Made by a program: the position numbers and the translations under genes
In this document: positions 43,689 through 53,114 of the stretch, piece after piece
Position numbering within the stretch: position 1 is the first letter of the stretch
Layout of the letters: every line of letters starts with the position of its first letter
Notes under the pieces: model-generated
Told to the model about the DNA's origin: nothing
Databases searched by the model: none
Seen by the model: only the letters and a program-made list of their open reading frames with translations
NCBI RefSeq assembly: GCF_004358345.1
Contig: NZ_CP037952.1
Span: 2,170,001-2,234,000, forward strand
From: Parashewanella spongiae
GTDB taxonomy: Bacteria > Pseudomonadota > Gammaproteobacteria > Enterobacterales > Shewanellaceae
DNA length: 64,000 nt
Reading direction: 5' to 3'

Positions 43689-44062
43689 TTAATAAAGCAA
43701 GACATCATACTTTCGGCTTTAACACCTCTAATTATTCTTCCAATTGAATGTCTTGTCGGGATACCGTTACTAAATGGACGGTATTGTCTTAACCAATCTA
43801 ATTGAGCTTCCCCAAAAATGTTGATGGCTTTCCACCCTGTCGCACCGCAAAGCACTGCGGCAATAGTAAGAAAAATAATATCCGCTAAATCATACTCTTT
43901 ATTGGCTTCTACACGATGGTCTTCAATTTGCTCAATCTCTTTCATTACGTCCATAATCAGGCTCAAATCAGTATTCATTTGTCGATCTGATCATCGTTAT
44001 AGAGGAAAGTTCAAAATTTCTTTAATTATTTTTTTCAAGACCTAAAGCGCGATCCCGCCCTG

Positions 44063-44355
44063 GGGTCTGTTGATCTTTCGTGATTGTTTTTGCAGCGATA
44101 AATTGGTTATTTTATGCAAGGCAGAGTTTGTGAGGTTTGGTTATTACCGACATACAAAACTGTCGTTACTTCGTTTCCAAATAAGAAAACGATAACGCAG
44201 CAGAAATGACCAATTTACGCTGTCTTCGATGCTTTTGAGCACTCACTGTTCTGTGTTGTGACCAGATCACTTAGATGGCTAAGCATCACTGCTCACGCCT
44301 TGAACAGATAAATGCTCAAATAGCACAAAATTTAATCCTGAAAGATCAACAGACC
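44063..44355. repeat. Family C miniature element, copy 3
   Basis: Starts GGGTCTGTTGATCTTTC right after ISAs1 copy 2, which inserted within the first bases, and ends CAACAGACC followed by CTAG. It carries a 31-bp module at 44146-44176 that copy 1 lacks. Its outer CTAG flank is now found only at 37379-37382, on the far side of an inversion. Confidence 0.82.
44146..44176. repeat. 31-bp module (reference copy)
   Basis: ACCGACATACAAAACTGTCG followed by TTACTTCGTTT, with a small CGACA/TGTCG stem. It sits exactly between GGTTATT and CCAAATAAG, which are adjacent in the family C copies at 19.4 and 23.0 kb. Other copies: about 5151, 10666, 39069, 39449, 44480-44510, 48189-48219, 48406-48436, 54792 and 62306. 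No duplication of flanking bases is evident. Confidence 0.75.
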
Positions 44356-44371
44356 CTAGTAATTCTTCTAA

Positions 44372-44563
44372 GTGATCTAGCGATTTAGAAAGTACCAATC
44401 TTTGTCATACCAGCGAAGGGAACCCACATAAGGCTGGTATCCAGTGACTTTTATAGAAAAAAGCAAAGACACTAGACTACCGACATACAAAACTGTAGTT
44501 ACTTCGTTTCCAGCCGTGCTGGAGTGGCGATAACTCATCGGTATACTTTCTTCCGCAACTTTC
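44372..44563. repeat. Family D miniature element, copy 2 (with 31-bp module)
   Basis: GTGATCTAGCGATTTAGAAAG to TATACTTTCTTCCGCAACTTT, flanked by CTAA (44368-44371 and 44564-44567). The empty site, TTCTTCTAATGTGTATTTTG, is preserved upstream of kinase-like A (38475-38500, minus strand). Carries the 31-bp module at 44480-44510. Confidence 0.8.
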
Positions 44564-44753
44564 CTAATGTGTATTTTGATCAATCATGTTGCATCAAACG
44601 CCTTAACTAGAGAGCAATATATCGCATAGCTTTGCGAAACGTACGTAGTGGCTTTCCGTAACAGAGTTCTGTTATATTTTATAATAATTAGAACTAGTTA
44701 ATTGACATACTCTAATTCAAAATCAAGCGGTTTATAATTAAATCAAGGTAAGT

Positions 44754-45494
44754 ATGTCTGTATTTTGTAATGGCTTATCACAACCCTTTGGATATCACAC
44801 ACCAGATTTAAGACACCTGCGTGAATCACAAAAACAAATTGACTCACATTTAGATTTGGTAGAATTTAAACTAGGTTTTGAAAAAAAATGTTTAAATGGG
44901 AGAGTGGACATAGTAAATGATGTTGAACTTATGAGTCAATTGTCGAGTATGAAAGACTATGATATTAAATTGTTAAAGAAGTCGAAAGAAGAATGTGATG
45001 CCATAGTTTTTAGGTTTAAGCATAAAGAAAGGTTGAATTGCTTTACTGTTAAAATACATAGGGATGTATTCGATTTTGCTAGGGTGAATTATACAAGTGA
45101 ATCTCTTGCAGATAAGATTTTGCATTCCAAATATACAATTAATGTACGTGAAGTTATTCAATACGGTGTTGGAGGTAAAGAATATATAATTGTATTTTAT
45201 GATTTTATCGATGGACTAACATTAGATCTTTCAATTAATCAAGGCTTATTGACAAAAGATCGTGCAGCTGAGTTACTTGCCGAACTTTGTTTTGATTTTT
45301 GGCAGTTAAATTTTAATATAACACTAACCGATATTAAAGACTTTATATGGAGTTATAACGGCTCTCTAATTATCACTGATTTAGCTAAGTTAGTGTATTT
45401 GACAAATATCCAATTTCCCCAAAAAAATATTTTAGAGTTTAGAGAGCGTAGTTCTCGATTCATTCTCAAACAACGCCAATTTCAGCCGCTGTGA
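44754..45494 (+). CDS. Kinase-like protein B (divergent catalytic loop)
   Basis: 246 residues, paralogue of kinase-like A with collinear motifs: TVKIHR (K100), YIIVFYDFIDG hinge, LTDIKDFIW (D193, K195) and TDLAK where DFG would be. It ends FILKQRQFQPL, probably the native C-terminus. Upstream homology with kinase-like A extends at least 200 bp, including CATAGCTTTG...GAAACG and TAGTGGCTTTCCGTAACA, so gene and promoter were duplicated together. AAGG lies 5 bp before the ATG. Confidence 0.6.
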   Translation: MSVFCNGLSQPFGYHTPDLRHLRESQKQIDSHLDLVEFKLGFEKKCLNGRVDIVNDVELMSQLSSMKDYDIKLLKKSKEECDAIVFRFKHKERLNCFTVKIHRDVFDFARVNYTSESLADKILHSKYTINVREVIQYGVGGKEYIIVFYDFIDGLTLDLSINQGLLTKDRAAELLAELCFDFWQLNFNITLTDIKDFIWSYNGSLIITDLAKLVYLTNIQFPQKNILEFRERSSRFILKQRQFQPL

Positions 45495-45625
45495 AGTAGG
45501 CGCAGTTAGCAGAATTTGGCGTTATGTGCTCTGACATATACGTTCGAAGAACATTGAATAAGTACCTGTCGATAAGGTCTTTGATAATTATGTTCAGGTT
45601 TAGTGCTATACAAGACGAAAGGGGG
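45495..45625. other. Short gap with a family I end, no gene
   Basis: Contains AAGTACCTGTCGATAAG (45560 region), the terminal word of family I, followed by TATGTTCAGGTTTAGTGCTATACAAGACGAAA, which matches the inverse of the 60.8-kb copy. No gene. Confidence 0.5.
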
Positions 45626-45718
45626 CTCAGCCTAAATAATGTGAAGATATAAGGAGAAAGTTCCGTTGTTTTAAAAAGTTAGGAACATGTAAAGGTAATA
45701 TGTCCATTTAGTTCTTTC
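45626..45718. repeat. Family H repeat, copy 2
   Basis: CTCAGCCTAAATAATG to TAGTTCTTTC, matching 24174-24266 over about 93 bp. It directly abuts the left end of the IS3-type element. Confidence 0.6.
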
Positions 45719-45786
45719 CCCCCTCTGTCAGAATAGCTGTCACCCCTAAGATTTAACCAATAATTAAGGGGCGAAAAGGCAGCTAA

Positions 45787-47592
45787 ATGACAAGTTATTC
45801 AGAAGAAAGAAAAGAAGCCGTTCTTAATAAAATGCTTCCCCCTCGCAATATGACCGTACCTCAAATATCAAAAGAAGAAGGTATTCCACTTCAAACCTTG
45901 TATAGTTGGCGCAGCAAAGCAAAGCAAAGCAAAGCAAAAAGTAGTGACAGGAAAGCCTGAGTCAGAGAATTGATCAGCAGAAGCCAAATTAGCCGTAATC
46001 ATTGAACCTAGAAACATCAGTTGACTGCGTTCTCAAGCGTAGAAAAAATGGCTGATAGTAAGAAGGCGTAGCTTGCAGCAAGTAGTTATTCTACTTGCAA
46101 AAGTTACAACGCAGATAGCAGTCATTTTAGCAAGCTTGTGAGCGTAGAGCATTTCACTCATTGGATGAAAAATATGATAATAAAATCATCGTATTGCTCA
46201 AACAGTTACTCGTATACTCAGCGTTCAACTGATGTTTTAGGTTGAAACAGCAGCAATGACAGAATCCCAACTCAATCAATATTGCAGAGAGAAAGGCTTA
46301 TTTAAAGAGCAAATTAAGCAATGGAAGCAAGATTGTCTTAGTGGCTTCCTGTCAACGGAAGCTCAAAAAAAAGAAGCTAAGAAGCAAGCTAAACAGGATA
46401 AAGTTGAGATAAAATTTCTTAAAGCGGATTTAAGAAGAAAGGAGATGGCGTTAGCGGAAACGACGGCTTTACTGGTGCTCAGAAAAAAGCTCAATGCCTT
46501 GTGGGAGGAAGAGAACGAGGAGAATTAGTTCCACTGTCTTTAAGGCAGAAACTCATTGAGTTAATACAAGAAGCTTGTAAGGCTGGCGCAAGACTCGATA
46601 ATGCTTGTAACGAAGTTCCACTGAGTAAAAGAACCTATCGAAGATGGTCTAAAAACGGTGAAGTTCAAGCTGACTTTCGACCAACAGCCAAGCGCACTGA
46701 GCCTAAAAACAAGTTAACAGAATGAGCGACAACAAGTATTAGAAGTTTGCAACCAGAGTGAGTATGCCAGCTTACCGCCATCGCAAATCGTACCTTCGTT
46801 GCTGGATAAAGGTGTTTATATTGCTTCAGAGTCGAGCTTTTATCGAATACTAAAGCAACATGGCCAACTGAATCGAAGAGGACGAACACGAGCACCACAA
46901 AATCGGAGTAAACCTAAGAGCTACAAGGCTTCTAAGCCAAATCAAGTGTAGTCTTGGGATATTACGTATTGCCCAAGTATTACCAAAGGCAAGTTCTATT
47001 ATCTGTATATGTTTGAGGACATTTATAGCCGAAAAATCGTAGGTTATGAAGTCCATGAACAAGAGTGCGGCACAAAAGCTGCGGAACTCATTCAGCGTTG
47101 CATGTTGAAAGAGCAATGTTTTAATACACCGCTGGTTTTGCACTCAGATAATGGTGCCCCGATGAAATCCTATATGATGAAAGCTAAGCTTGATGAACTT
47201 AGTGTAACCCCATCATTAAGTAGCCCAAGTGTGAGCAATGACAATCCGTACTCAGAATCACTGTTTAGAACATTAAAATACAGGCCAGACTGGCCAAGCA
47301 AAGCAAAGGGTTTAAAAGCCTAGAAGAAACGCAAGACTGGGTTGAGAATTTTGTAACTTGGTACAACCATGAGCATAAACACAGTCAGCTTAATCATGTA
47401 ACGCCTCATGAGAGACATAAATCTCAAGATAGTGTTGTACTAATGAAACGCAAAAAAGTGTTAGAGGAGCAGAAAGCTAAACATCCACTTCGATGGTCAG
47501 GTGAGGTTAGAAACTGTGAACCAATCGGTGCTGTAATGTTAAATCCTGACAAGGAAACAGACTTGGAAAAATCTAGAAGAAATATAGCATAA
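45787..47592 (+). pseudogene. IS3-type transposase orfA and orfB, many disruptions
   Basis: orfA begins MTSYSEERKEAVLNKML with a helix-turn-helix (PQISKEEGIPLQTLYSW). It breaks at an AAAGC slippage tract and a TGA, then is split by family A (46007). Removing family A restores AVIIETAAMTESQLN. orfB reads LSKRTYRRW, SWDITYCPSITKGKFYY (preceded by TAG), HSDNGAPMKSYMM and NDNPYSESLFRTLKYRP with a frameshift at AAGCAAAGC, then WYNHEHKHSQLNHVTP. Not functional. Confidence 0.88.
46007..46241. repeat. Family A miniature element in the IS3 orfA
   Basis: 235 bp with ends CCTAGAAACATCAGTTGACTG and CAACTGATGTTTTAGG, flanked by the 5-bp duplication TTGAA (46002-46006 and 46242-46246). Excision restores an open orfA frame. 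Confidence 0.88.
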
Positions 47593-47636
47593 GTTTTAAT
47601 CAAACGGTGACAGGTGTCTTGAAAACCGCCGATTTA

Positions 47637-47656
47637 ATTACTGTAATTGGTATTAG
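47637..47656. repeat. Solitary end of a family F element
   Basis: TTAATTACTGTAATTGGTA, one terminal repeat of family F, just right of the IS3 end. The rest of the element is absent. Confidence 0.6.
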
Positions 47657-47767
47657 TTAATATAGGTGGTTGAGTCTTAAGTTGATTTGAATTCGTTAAT
47701 AATCTTAAAGTTAAATGTAACCTTTTGATTGGTTCGCCTTTGCTACCTGTTTCCTGATAATACTAGG

Positions 47768-47943
47768 GCAACCGCACAAGTGAGTGATATATGCACAACT
47801 CCATGTAGTAGTTTCGTCATTCCCACGAAAGTGGGAAACTAGCGCCTTTGAATACCCAAAGTTACTGGATTCCCGTTTTCAAGGGAATTACGGGCTATAG
47901 TGCCTACGTTTTTGCTCAAAAACATTCACGCGTTTACCCTGCT
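47768..47943. repeat. Family L miniature element, copy 2 (no 31-bp module)
   Basis: Reverse orientation relative to 38957-39172: begins AGGGCAACCGCACAAGTGAG and ends CACGCGTTTACCCTG. Between TAGCGCC and the inner hairpin it lacks the 31-bp module that copy 1 has. Confidence 0.6.
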
Positions 47944-48016
47944 GAAAAAAACAGAACAATTTTAGCCTACAGACCGAAGTATATAAACTGACTATCTTTG
48001 TATTGTAGTGGTCTAA

Positions 48017-48491
48017 GGAAGCTAGTGCTTTGGAAAATACCAATCTTTGTCATATCAGCGAAGGCTAGTATCCAGTGACTTTTATAAAAAAAAGCAAAGG
48101 CACTAGGGTCTGTTGATCTTTCGTGATTGTTTTTGCAGCGATAAATTGGTTATTTTATGCAAGGCAGAGTTTGTGAGGTTTGGTTATTATCGACATACAA
48201 AACTGTCGTTACTTCGTTTCCAAGTAAGAAAACGATAACGCAGCAGAAATGACCAATTTACGCTATCTTCGATGCTTTTGAGCATTCACTGCTCTGTGTT
48301 GTGACCAGCTCACTTAGATGGCTAAGCATCACGGCTCACGCCTTGAACAGATAAACGCTCAAATAGCACGAAATTTAATCCTGAAAGATAAACATCCCCT
48401 AGACTATCGACATACAAAACTGTCGTTACTTCGTTTCCTGCCTGCGCTGGAGTGAGGAGAACTCATCGGTATACTTTTTTCCGCAACTTTC
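48017..48491. repeat. Family D miniature element, copy 3, split by family C
   Basis: GAAGCTAGTGCTTTGGAAAAT to ACTTTTTTCCGCAACTTT, flanked by CTAA (48013-48016 and 48492-48495). It carries a 31-bp module (48406-48436) and a complete family C element inserted at CTAG. It ends about 100 bp before the Death-fold gene at 48595. Confidence 0.78.
48107..48398. repeat. Family C miniature element, copy 4
   Basis: GGTCTGTTGATCTTTC start and an inverted, slightly decayed right end (GATAAACATCCC), flanked by CTAG (48103-48106 and 48399-48402). Contains the 31-bp module at 48189-48219. Confidence 0.8.
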
Positions 48492-48594
48492 CTAACTGAG
48501 TGATTTAAAAATGAATAAAGGTTAATGTGAATTAATGATAAATTCTCATAAATTAACGATATTATTTTCTAGTACTAATTGCTGGAGATAAAAA

Positions 48595-49437
48595 GTGGCG
48601 TTATCAACTGTTCTGCAAACCGAACCCTCAAATTCCCTTGTAGAATACCTGAAAGGTTTGGGTGATATAGAGATTACTACTAAAACGGAGCTATATTTTG
48701 ATAGTGGAACAGGGCATAAGTTTGAGGTTTTATTTAAGTGCACTCACTGCGACTCACCTCTCTACCGCTTTTACAAATTCACTGATCATAAGTGCCATAA
48801 TTTTGCGTCTAATGATTCACACAAAAAAGTGTTTTCAAAAGAGGCAGACAATAAAAAAGTTCCGCCTGCCATTAGGACGACTATTAAGACGGCTCAAAAT
48901 TACTTGGAAATAGTGATTGATTTCTACCAAATAAACCAACAACAAAACCAACAACAAAACCAACAAAAAACAATAGTCATGACTTTCCATGAACTGAATG
49001 GAACACGTGAACTTACAGCGGTTTTGTTTTGTCACAAATGCAATCTTAAAACGAGTGATCTGGGTGATTTCAGGCTGAAAAAGTGTACTAGTAACACCCC
49101 TTTTACCAATCAAGCTAAAGAAATAAATATTGCCCAAATAGACATCAGGACACTAGATGTCGCAATGATAAATATTATTGAACTATTTGAATGTGCGTCG
49201 GAAAAATATCAATTTCTGGGTATGGAGCTTGGTCTAAAATCAGCTCAGATTAAAGAGGTTGAAACAAGTATCCTTTTTCATAATGATGTATCTAGGATGA
49301 CGCAAGTATTAAGTGTTTGGGAGCAATGTGGAGAACAATCTCCAACCTTTTATCAACTCATCGCAGCCGCTGAAAATCAGGGTGAAAATATGCTTGCGCA
49401 AAATCTGTTAAAACTACTTAAAAGCGTTAAGTTATAA
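48595..49437 (+). CDS. Death-fold protein with two cysteine-pair modules
   Basis: 280 residues from a GTG start with GGAG 8 bp upstream. Two C-x-x-C modules are visible: CTHC (49-52) with C67, and CHKC (146-149) with C164. These look like zinc-ribbon halves, each followed by F-x-x-x-KC or HKC. A Q/N-rich linker lies between them at about 113-125. The C-terminus (about 180-278) is Death-domain-like: YQFLGMELGLKSAQIKEVE, then VLSVWEQCG and TFYQLIAAAE-LAQNLLKLL. No signal peptide. Zinc binding and partners are inferred only. Confidence 0.62.
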   Translation: MALSTVLQTEPSNSLVEYLKGLGDIEITTKTELYFDSGTGHKFEVLFKCTHCDSPLYRFYKFTDHKCHNFASNDSHKKVFSKEADNKKVPPAIRTTIKTAQNYLEIVIDFYQINQQQNQQQNQQKTIVMTFHELNGTRELTAVLFCHKCNLKTSDLGDFRLKKCTSNTPFTNQAKEINIAQIDIRTLDVAMINIIELFECASEKYQFLGMELGLKSAQIKEVETSILFHNDVSRMTQVLSVWEQCGEQSPTFYQLIAAAENQGENMLAQNLLKLLKSVKL

Positions 49438-49439
49438 TG

Positions 49440-49600
49440 AAAGATATTAAGTGCTTGACCATAAATTATCTTACATTTTCTGTTGTCCATCTTTTGCACT
49501 CTACTGTGTTGCAATTTCGGTTACACAGCTACGGTTATTCGCCCTACGTTGTGTCTTGTATAGCACTAGGATCTGTTTGTCCTATATTTGAAAAAACTTA
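49440..49600. repeat. Family I-like repeat
   Basis: AAGTGCTTGACCATAAATTA, then GTGTTGCAATTTCGGTTACA, GCCCTACGTTGTGTCTTGTA and CTTATCGTAAG. The order matches 60774-60931 with drift. It starts within a few bases of the Death-fold gene's stop. Confidence 0.55.
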
Positions 49601-49607
49601 TCGTAAG

Positions 49608-49754
49608 GGAGCTAGCGATTTAGAAAGTACCAATCTTTGTCATACCAGCGAAGGCAGGTATCCAGTGGCTTTATAGAAAAAAGCAAAGGCACTAGACTCC
49701 AGCCAGCGCTGGAGTGACGAGAACTCATCGGTATACTTTCTTCCGCAACTTTCC
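49608..49754. repeat. Family D miniature element, copy 4 (no 31-bp module)
   Basis: GGAGCTAGCGATTTAGAAAG to TATACTTTCTTCCGCAACTTT, flanked by TAAG. It ends 15 bp before the ATG of the methyltransferase-like gene and lacks the 31-bp module. Confidence 0.75.
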
Positions 49755-49769
49755 TAAGGTACTTTGTTT

Positions 49770-50732
49770 ATGACACCATTAGTAAACCCTAACTTAAGGT
49801 ACTTCCACATACCTGAAGAAAAGTTCGAGCAGACACAATTAGATTGTTGGGAAGTAAGTAAAAAACTGACAGACGAGAAAAAAGCTGTTGAGTTTCGAAA
49901 ATTAGCATCTGAAATGGGTTCACTCTCTAAAAGGAAAATACCAGAAAAGCTTGCTGATTGGTCGGTAGTGAATCCAGTTTTGTCCTTAAGTGAAAAAGAT
50001 AAAATCACTGCCGTTGGTGGCGATGAGCACTGTGCAAAAAGATTAAGTATACTTGGTGATTATCTTTTGGAATTTGGATATAGGTTTGTTTACTATTCTG
50101 GCATAGATCGTCAAATAAAGGATAAGTTACAATTCTTCTTTCGAAAAACTGAGTGTTTAAAAGTTCTTGAGTTAGGTGCTGGACTAGGTTGGTGGGCGAA
50201 GGCAATCCATAATGATACGGATTTATTTTTTAGGCGAATACATGTCACAGCAATAGATAATGGGGCTAGTATTGCATGGATTAATAAAGGAGATGTAATA
50301 GAACGGAATCAAGCATACTGCAAGGCGGTTATAGAGCAATTTGAAGCTGTGACAGATACAGATAAATCAAAAGCCTCAAAAAAACTCGAAAGCCTTAGTC
50401 CTAAAGCTGCGGCTTCGGATTTCAACCAGTGTGTTTTTCCTGTTAAACAAATGAATGCTTCTACGGCAATTGCTAAATATAAAGATACCCACGATCTGTT
50501 GTTAGTTGTTAATCCGGTAAGTGGAATAACTGATTCACTTGTACACTGGCCTAAAGATAAGCCTGTTTTGATGATAGCTGTTAAATCAATTGTTGATATG
50601 GTTAGAGCTGGTTCTTCTGACAAGGCAAGTATTGAGGCATTAGATAAAGGCTCGCTTAAAAGCCTTAGGGTTACATCTTATATAGCTGACCATCCCTTAA
50701 AAGTAGAACTATTCAAGGGGTTTCGAGCGTAA
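49770..50732 (+). CDS. SAM-methyltransferase-like protein
   Basis: 320 residues from ATG 49770. Seen: motif I VLELGAGLGWWAKAI (about residues 133-147), VTAIDNGASIAW as the acidic strand, and a later LLLVVNPVSG strand, consistent with a class I Rossmann methyltransferase. The N-terminal 100 residues are helical and unrecognised. The substrate is unknown. It is convergent with the kinase pseudogene, with an inverted repeat between. Confidence 0.6.
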   Translation: MTPLVNPNLRYFHIPEEKFEQTQLDCWEVSKKLTDEKKAVEFRKLASEMGSLSKRKIPEKLADWSVVNPVLSLSEKDKITAVGGDEHCAKRLSILGDYLLEFGYRFVYYSGIDRQIKDKLQFFFRKTECLKVLELGAGLGWWAKAIHNDTDLFFRRIHVTAIDNGASIAWINKGDVIERNQAYCKAVIEQFEAVTDTDKSKASKKLESLSPKAAASDFNQCVFPVKQMNASTAIAKYKDTHDLLLVVNPVSGITDSLVHWPKDKPVLMIAVKSIVDMVRAGSSDKASIEALDKGSLKSLRVTSYIADHPLKVELFKGFRA

Positions 50733-50788
50733 TTAACCTGAACTCTGGATAAGAAACTCTCTACAGTATCACGAACTCAGGTTAATTA
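50731..50788. terminator. Inverted repeat between convergent genes, possible terminator
   Basis: AATTAACCTGA / TCAGGTTAATT, 11-bp arms about 35 bp apart. The long loop and lack of a T run make termination uncertain; it might be a small mobile remnant. Confidence 0.4.
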
Positions 50789-51186
50789 AGTCAATCGTTA
50801 GACCACGTCACATATCCATTATTTAATCAATATTATTCTGGCTGGTTAAAAATGTCGGAAATAAGATCTTGAGGCTGAAGTAGCTCTCTGTGACTAATTA
50901 AAGCTGAAGCTTCATTAATTGCTGCTGTAGAATTTCTTTCTGTAGAGCCATTATACTTTATAAAATAAGTCATCATTTGTTTACAGTAGTGTGATAAATT
51001 ATCTAACCAAACAGATTCAACTTGAAATAAATCCACTAACTTTTCAGATTTGAACTCATAAAATTTATCTTGAGCTTCCTTATGTTTTGACGTGCATTCT
51101 CCACCAGTTGCATATTTTGCGTGCAGTTGAAGCTCATTCAAGATCTCACTGCATCGATAAAAAGTTCGCAGAGGCTCTTTATATCC

Positions 51187-52666
51187 CAATGGCACTAACT
51201 TAAGCTTCATCTGAAGGTTTACTAATTGAACAATAGAGAGTAAATCATACAGATTAAGGTTTTTCTAGTGTCACGCCATGAATACTACAACTCGCCAATT
51301 CTTCAATGATGCCCCAGAATTGTTACGTCGCTTTGCTCAAACGGAAGAAGATGAACTTTCTTCAATTCTCACTCTGCAAGATTTAGAAGATTTTCAAAAA
51401 GATAATACTCAAAGAGTACGCAAGTATCCCGCCTGCCACACACTTTCGCTTTTCATGAAGCAAGTTGCCAGTGAAAACAAGTCTTGTCGTTGCACACTAA
51501 TCAGTGACGCTAGAGATCAAATTGCTATAGGTCGAGAGAAAAACAGCACAATTACAGGTCCCTACTGCAAAGCAAGAAAACGGTTATCTCCAGAGTCAAT
51601 TAAATCGCTATTGAAGAAATCAGGAAAAAACTTAGATGAAGCGATTCAAGGGAAATACTTATGGCATGGCCGTAGAGTGCTATTAACTGACGGCTCAACA
51701 CTATCTATGCCTGATACGCACGAGAACCAAGCCCAATTCCCTCAACCTAAATCACAAAAAGAAGGGCTGGGCTTTCCTCAGCTGCGGATTTTAGTGTTAA
51801 TTTCTTTGGGAAGCGGTGCAGTCATTGACTCGGCTGTTTCACCTTGTAAAGGGAAAGGTACTGGCGAGCAGGCACTATTAAGAAGTATGCAGTCAGACTT
51901 GAAACAAGGCGACATTGTGCTGGGAGATGCTAATTTCGAAAACTACTTTGTTCTTGTAGGACTAATGGGGTTAGGCGTTGATGCTGTTTTCGAAAAAAAC
52001 GGAGCCAGAAATGTCGATTTCAGAACCTGTGAAGAAAAGCTGGGTAAGCGAGATGGTTTATTTAAGCTAATTCGTCCATCCTGTCCAGAATGGATGACCC
52101 CAGAGGATTACGCTCAAGTGCCAGAAGAGCTTATCGTCAGAATGGTAGGAACAAAGAAACGTATCATTGTTACCACGCTCACGGATAAAGAAGTCTATCC
52201 GAAGCAAGATATTATTGATTTATACGTTTCACGATGGCATATCGAGTTGGATTTTAGGTCAATCAAGACCATGATGAAAATGGATATTTTAAGGTGTGGT
52301 AGTCCAGATATGGTGCGTAAGGAAATTGATGTTCATTTGTTAGTTTACAACATGATAAGGGCACTTATGTGCCGAGCGGCAGAAAAAAAAAGGAATATCG
52401 CCTAGAGAGGCAAGTTTTAAAGCCGCACATGACGCATTACAAGATTTTCAGATATTACTTTTGCAAGCCACCGAAGGGATCATTGACACTTTATTGGATG
52501 TGATAGCAGATATTATCGGCGAGCATATCGTTGGCAATCGCCCGGGGAGAAAAGAACCGAGAGCAAAGAAAAGGCGACCGAAACCGACACCAAGGTTACA
52601 ACATTCAAGAAAGCAAGCACGTAGGCTTAAGGTATATCAGAAGTAATTCTTAAGTTAGTGCCATTG
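51187..52666 (+). mobile_element. IS4-like insertion sequence with A9 tract
   Basis: 1480 bp with terminal inverted repeats CAATGGCACTAACTTAAG and a 10-bp duplication CTTTATATCC (51177-51186 and 52667-52676). Inserted in the kinase gene. Confidence 0.93.
51278..52646 (+). CDS. IS4-family transposase, frameshifted at an A9 run
   Basis: 375 codons from 51278 contain LTDGSTLSMPDT (first D), GDANFENYF (second D) and YVSRWHIELDFRSIKTMM, the Y-R-E-K signature. A run of nine A at about 52383 puts the rest, from GISPREASFKAAHDAL to RLKVYQK at 52646, in the +1 frame. The full product would need slippage or reflects a recent mutation. The catalytic core lies before the shift. Confidence 0.85.
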
Positions 52667-53114
52667 CTTTATATCCGGGTACTTTTTCAGTTTTAGCTAC
52701 ACCAAAATCTATTAACTTTATTTTATCGGTACTAAAAAAATACAATAAATTTTCTAACTTAAAGTCACCATAATATAGCTTTATTTGTTCCATATACGAG
52801 TAAATTTCCAATAGCTGTTTACATACATTATTTACATGGGCAGTTTGCATTCGAAGAGTGCATTGATGTTTTGAATAAAACAAATCATCTAAATTGCAAG
52901 TACCTAACTCAAGAACTAAATAATTCACCCTCTCTCCAGCTGTTATCACCCCGAAGAATTTAATTATATTGGGACTCGAAGGTAACGTTCTAATAATATT
53001 TATTTCATTACAATGAACAGATAAATCTCCATATCTATTCTCAGACTTTAATTCTTTTATTGCCACATCACAGTCGTTCATTGAGCATTTAGCTTTGAAA
53101 ACTACCCCATAAAA

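Larger units (their letters stand above)
41712..43978 (-). pseudogene. ISAs1 transposase, split by another IS
   Basis: N-terminal codons are at 43655-43978 and C-terminal codons at 41712-42561, both collinear with the intact transposase at 36213. The break is inside SMMSCFIN-FSNTL, at the site TTAATAA. It cannot be translated in one piece. Confidence 0.93.
41702..44062 (-). mobile_element. ISAs1-family insertion sequence, copy 2 (interrupted)
   Basis: Inverted relative to copy 1 and with the same ends (CAGGGCGGGATTATGC at 41702; CGATCCCGCCCTG finishing at 44062). After removing the inner element (1114 bp) and its 7-bp duplication it is 1240 bp, identical in size to copy 1. Right flank GGGTCTGTTG equals the reverse complement of copy 1's right flank. 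Confidence 0.92.
45724..47623 (+). mobile_element. IS3-family insertion sequence, degenerate
   Basis: Ends TGTCAGAATAGCTGTCACC and, read from the right, CAAGACACCTGTCACCG share the A/CCTGTCACC core. It encloses orfA and orfB frames of IS3 type and a family A insertion. A lone right-end word (GTGACAGGTGTCGC) at about 56447 shows another copy once existed. Confidence 0.75.

Noticed and set aside
46256-46528. A 90-codon frame as a separate small gene
   Set aside because: It is the second half of IS3 orfA, separated only by the family A insertion.
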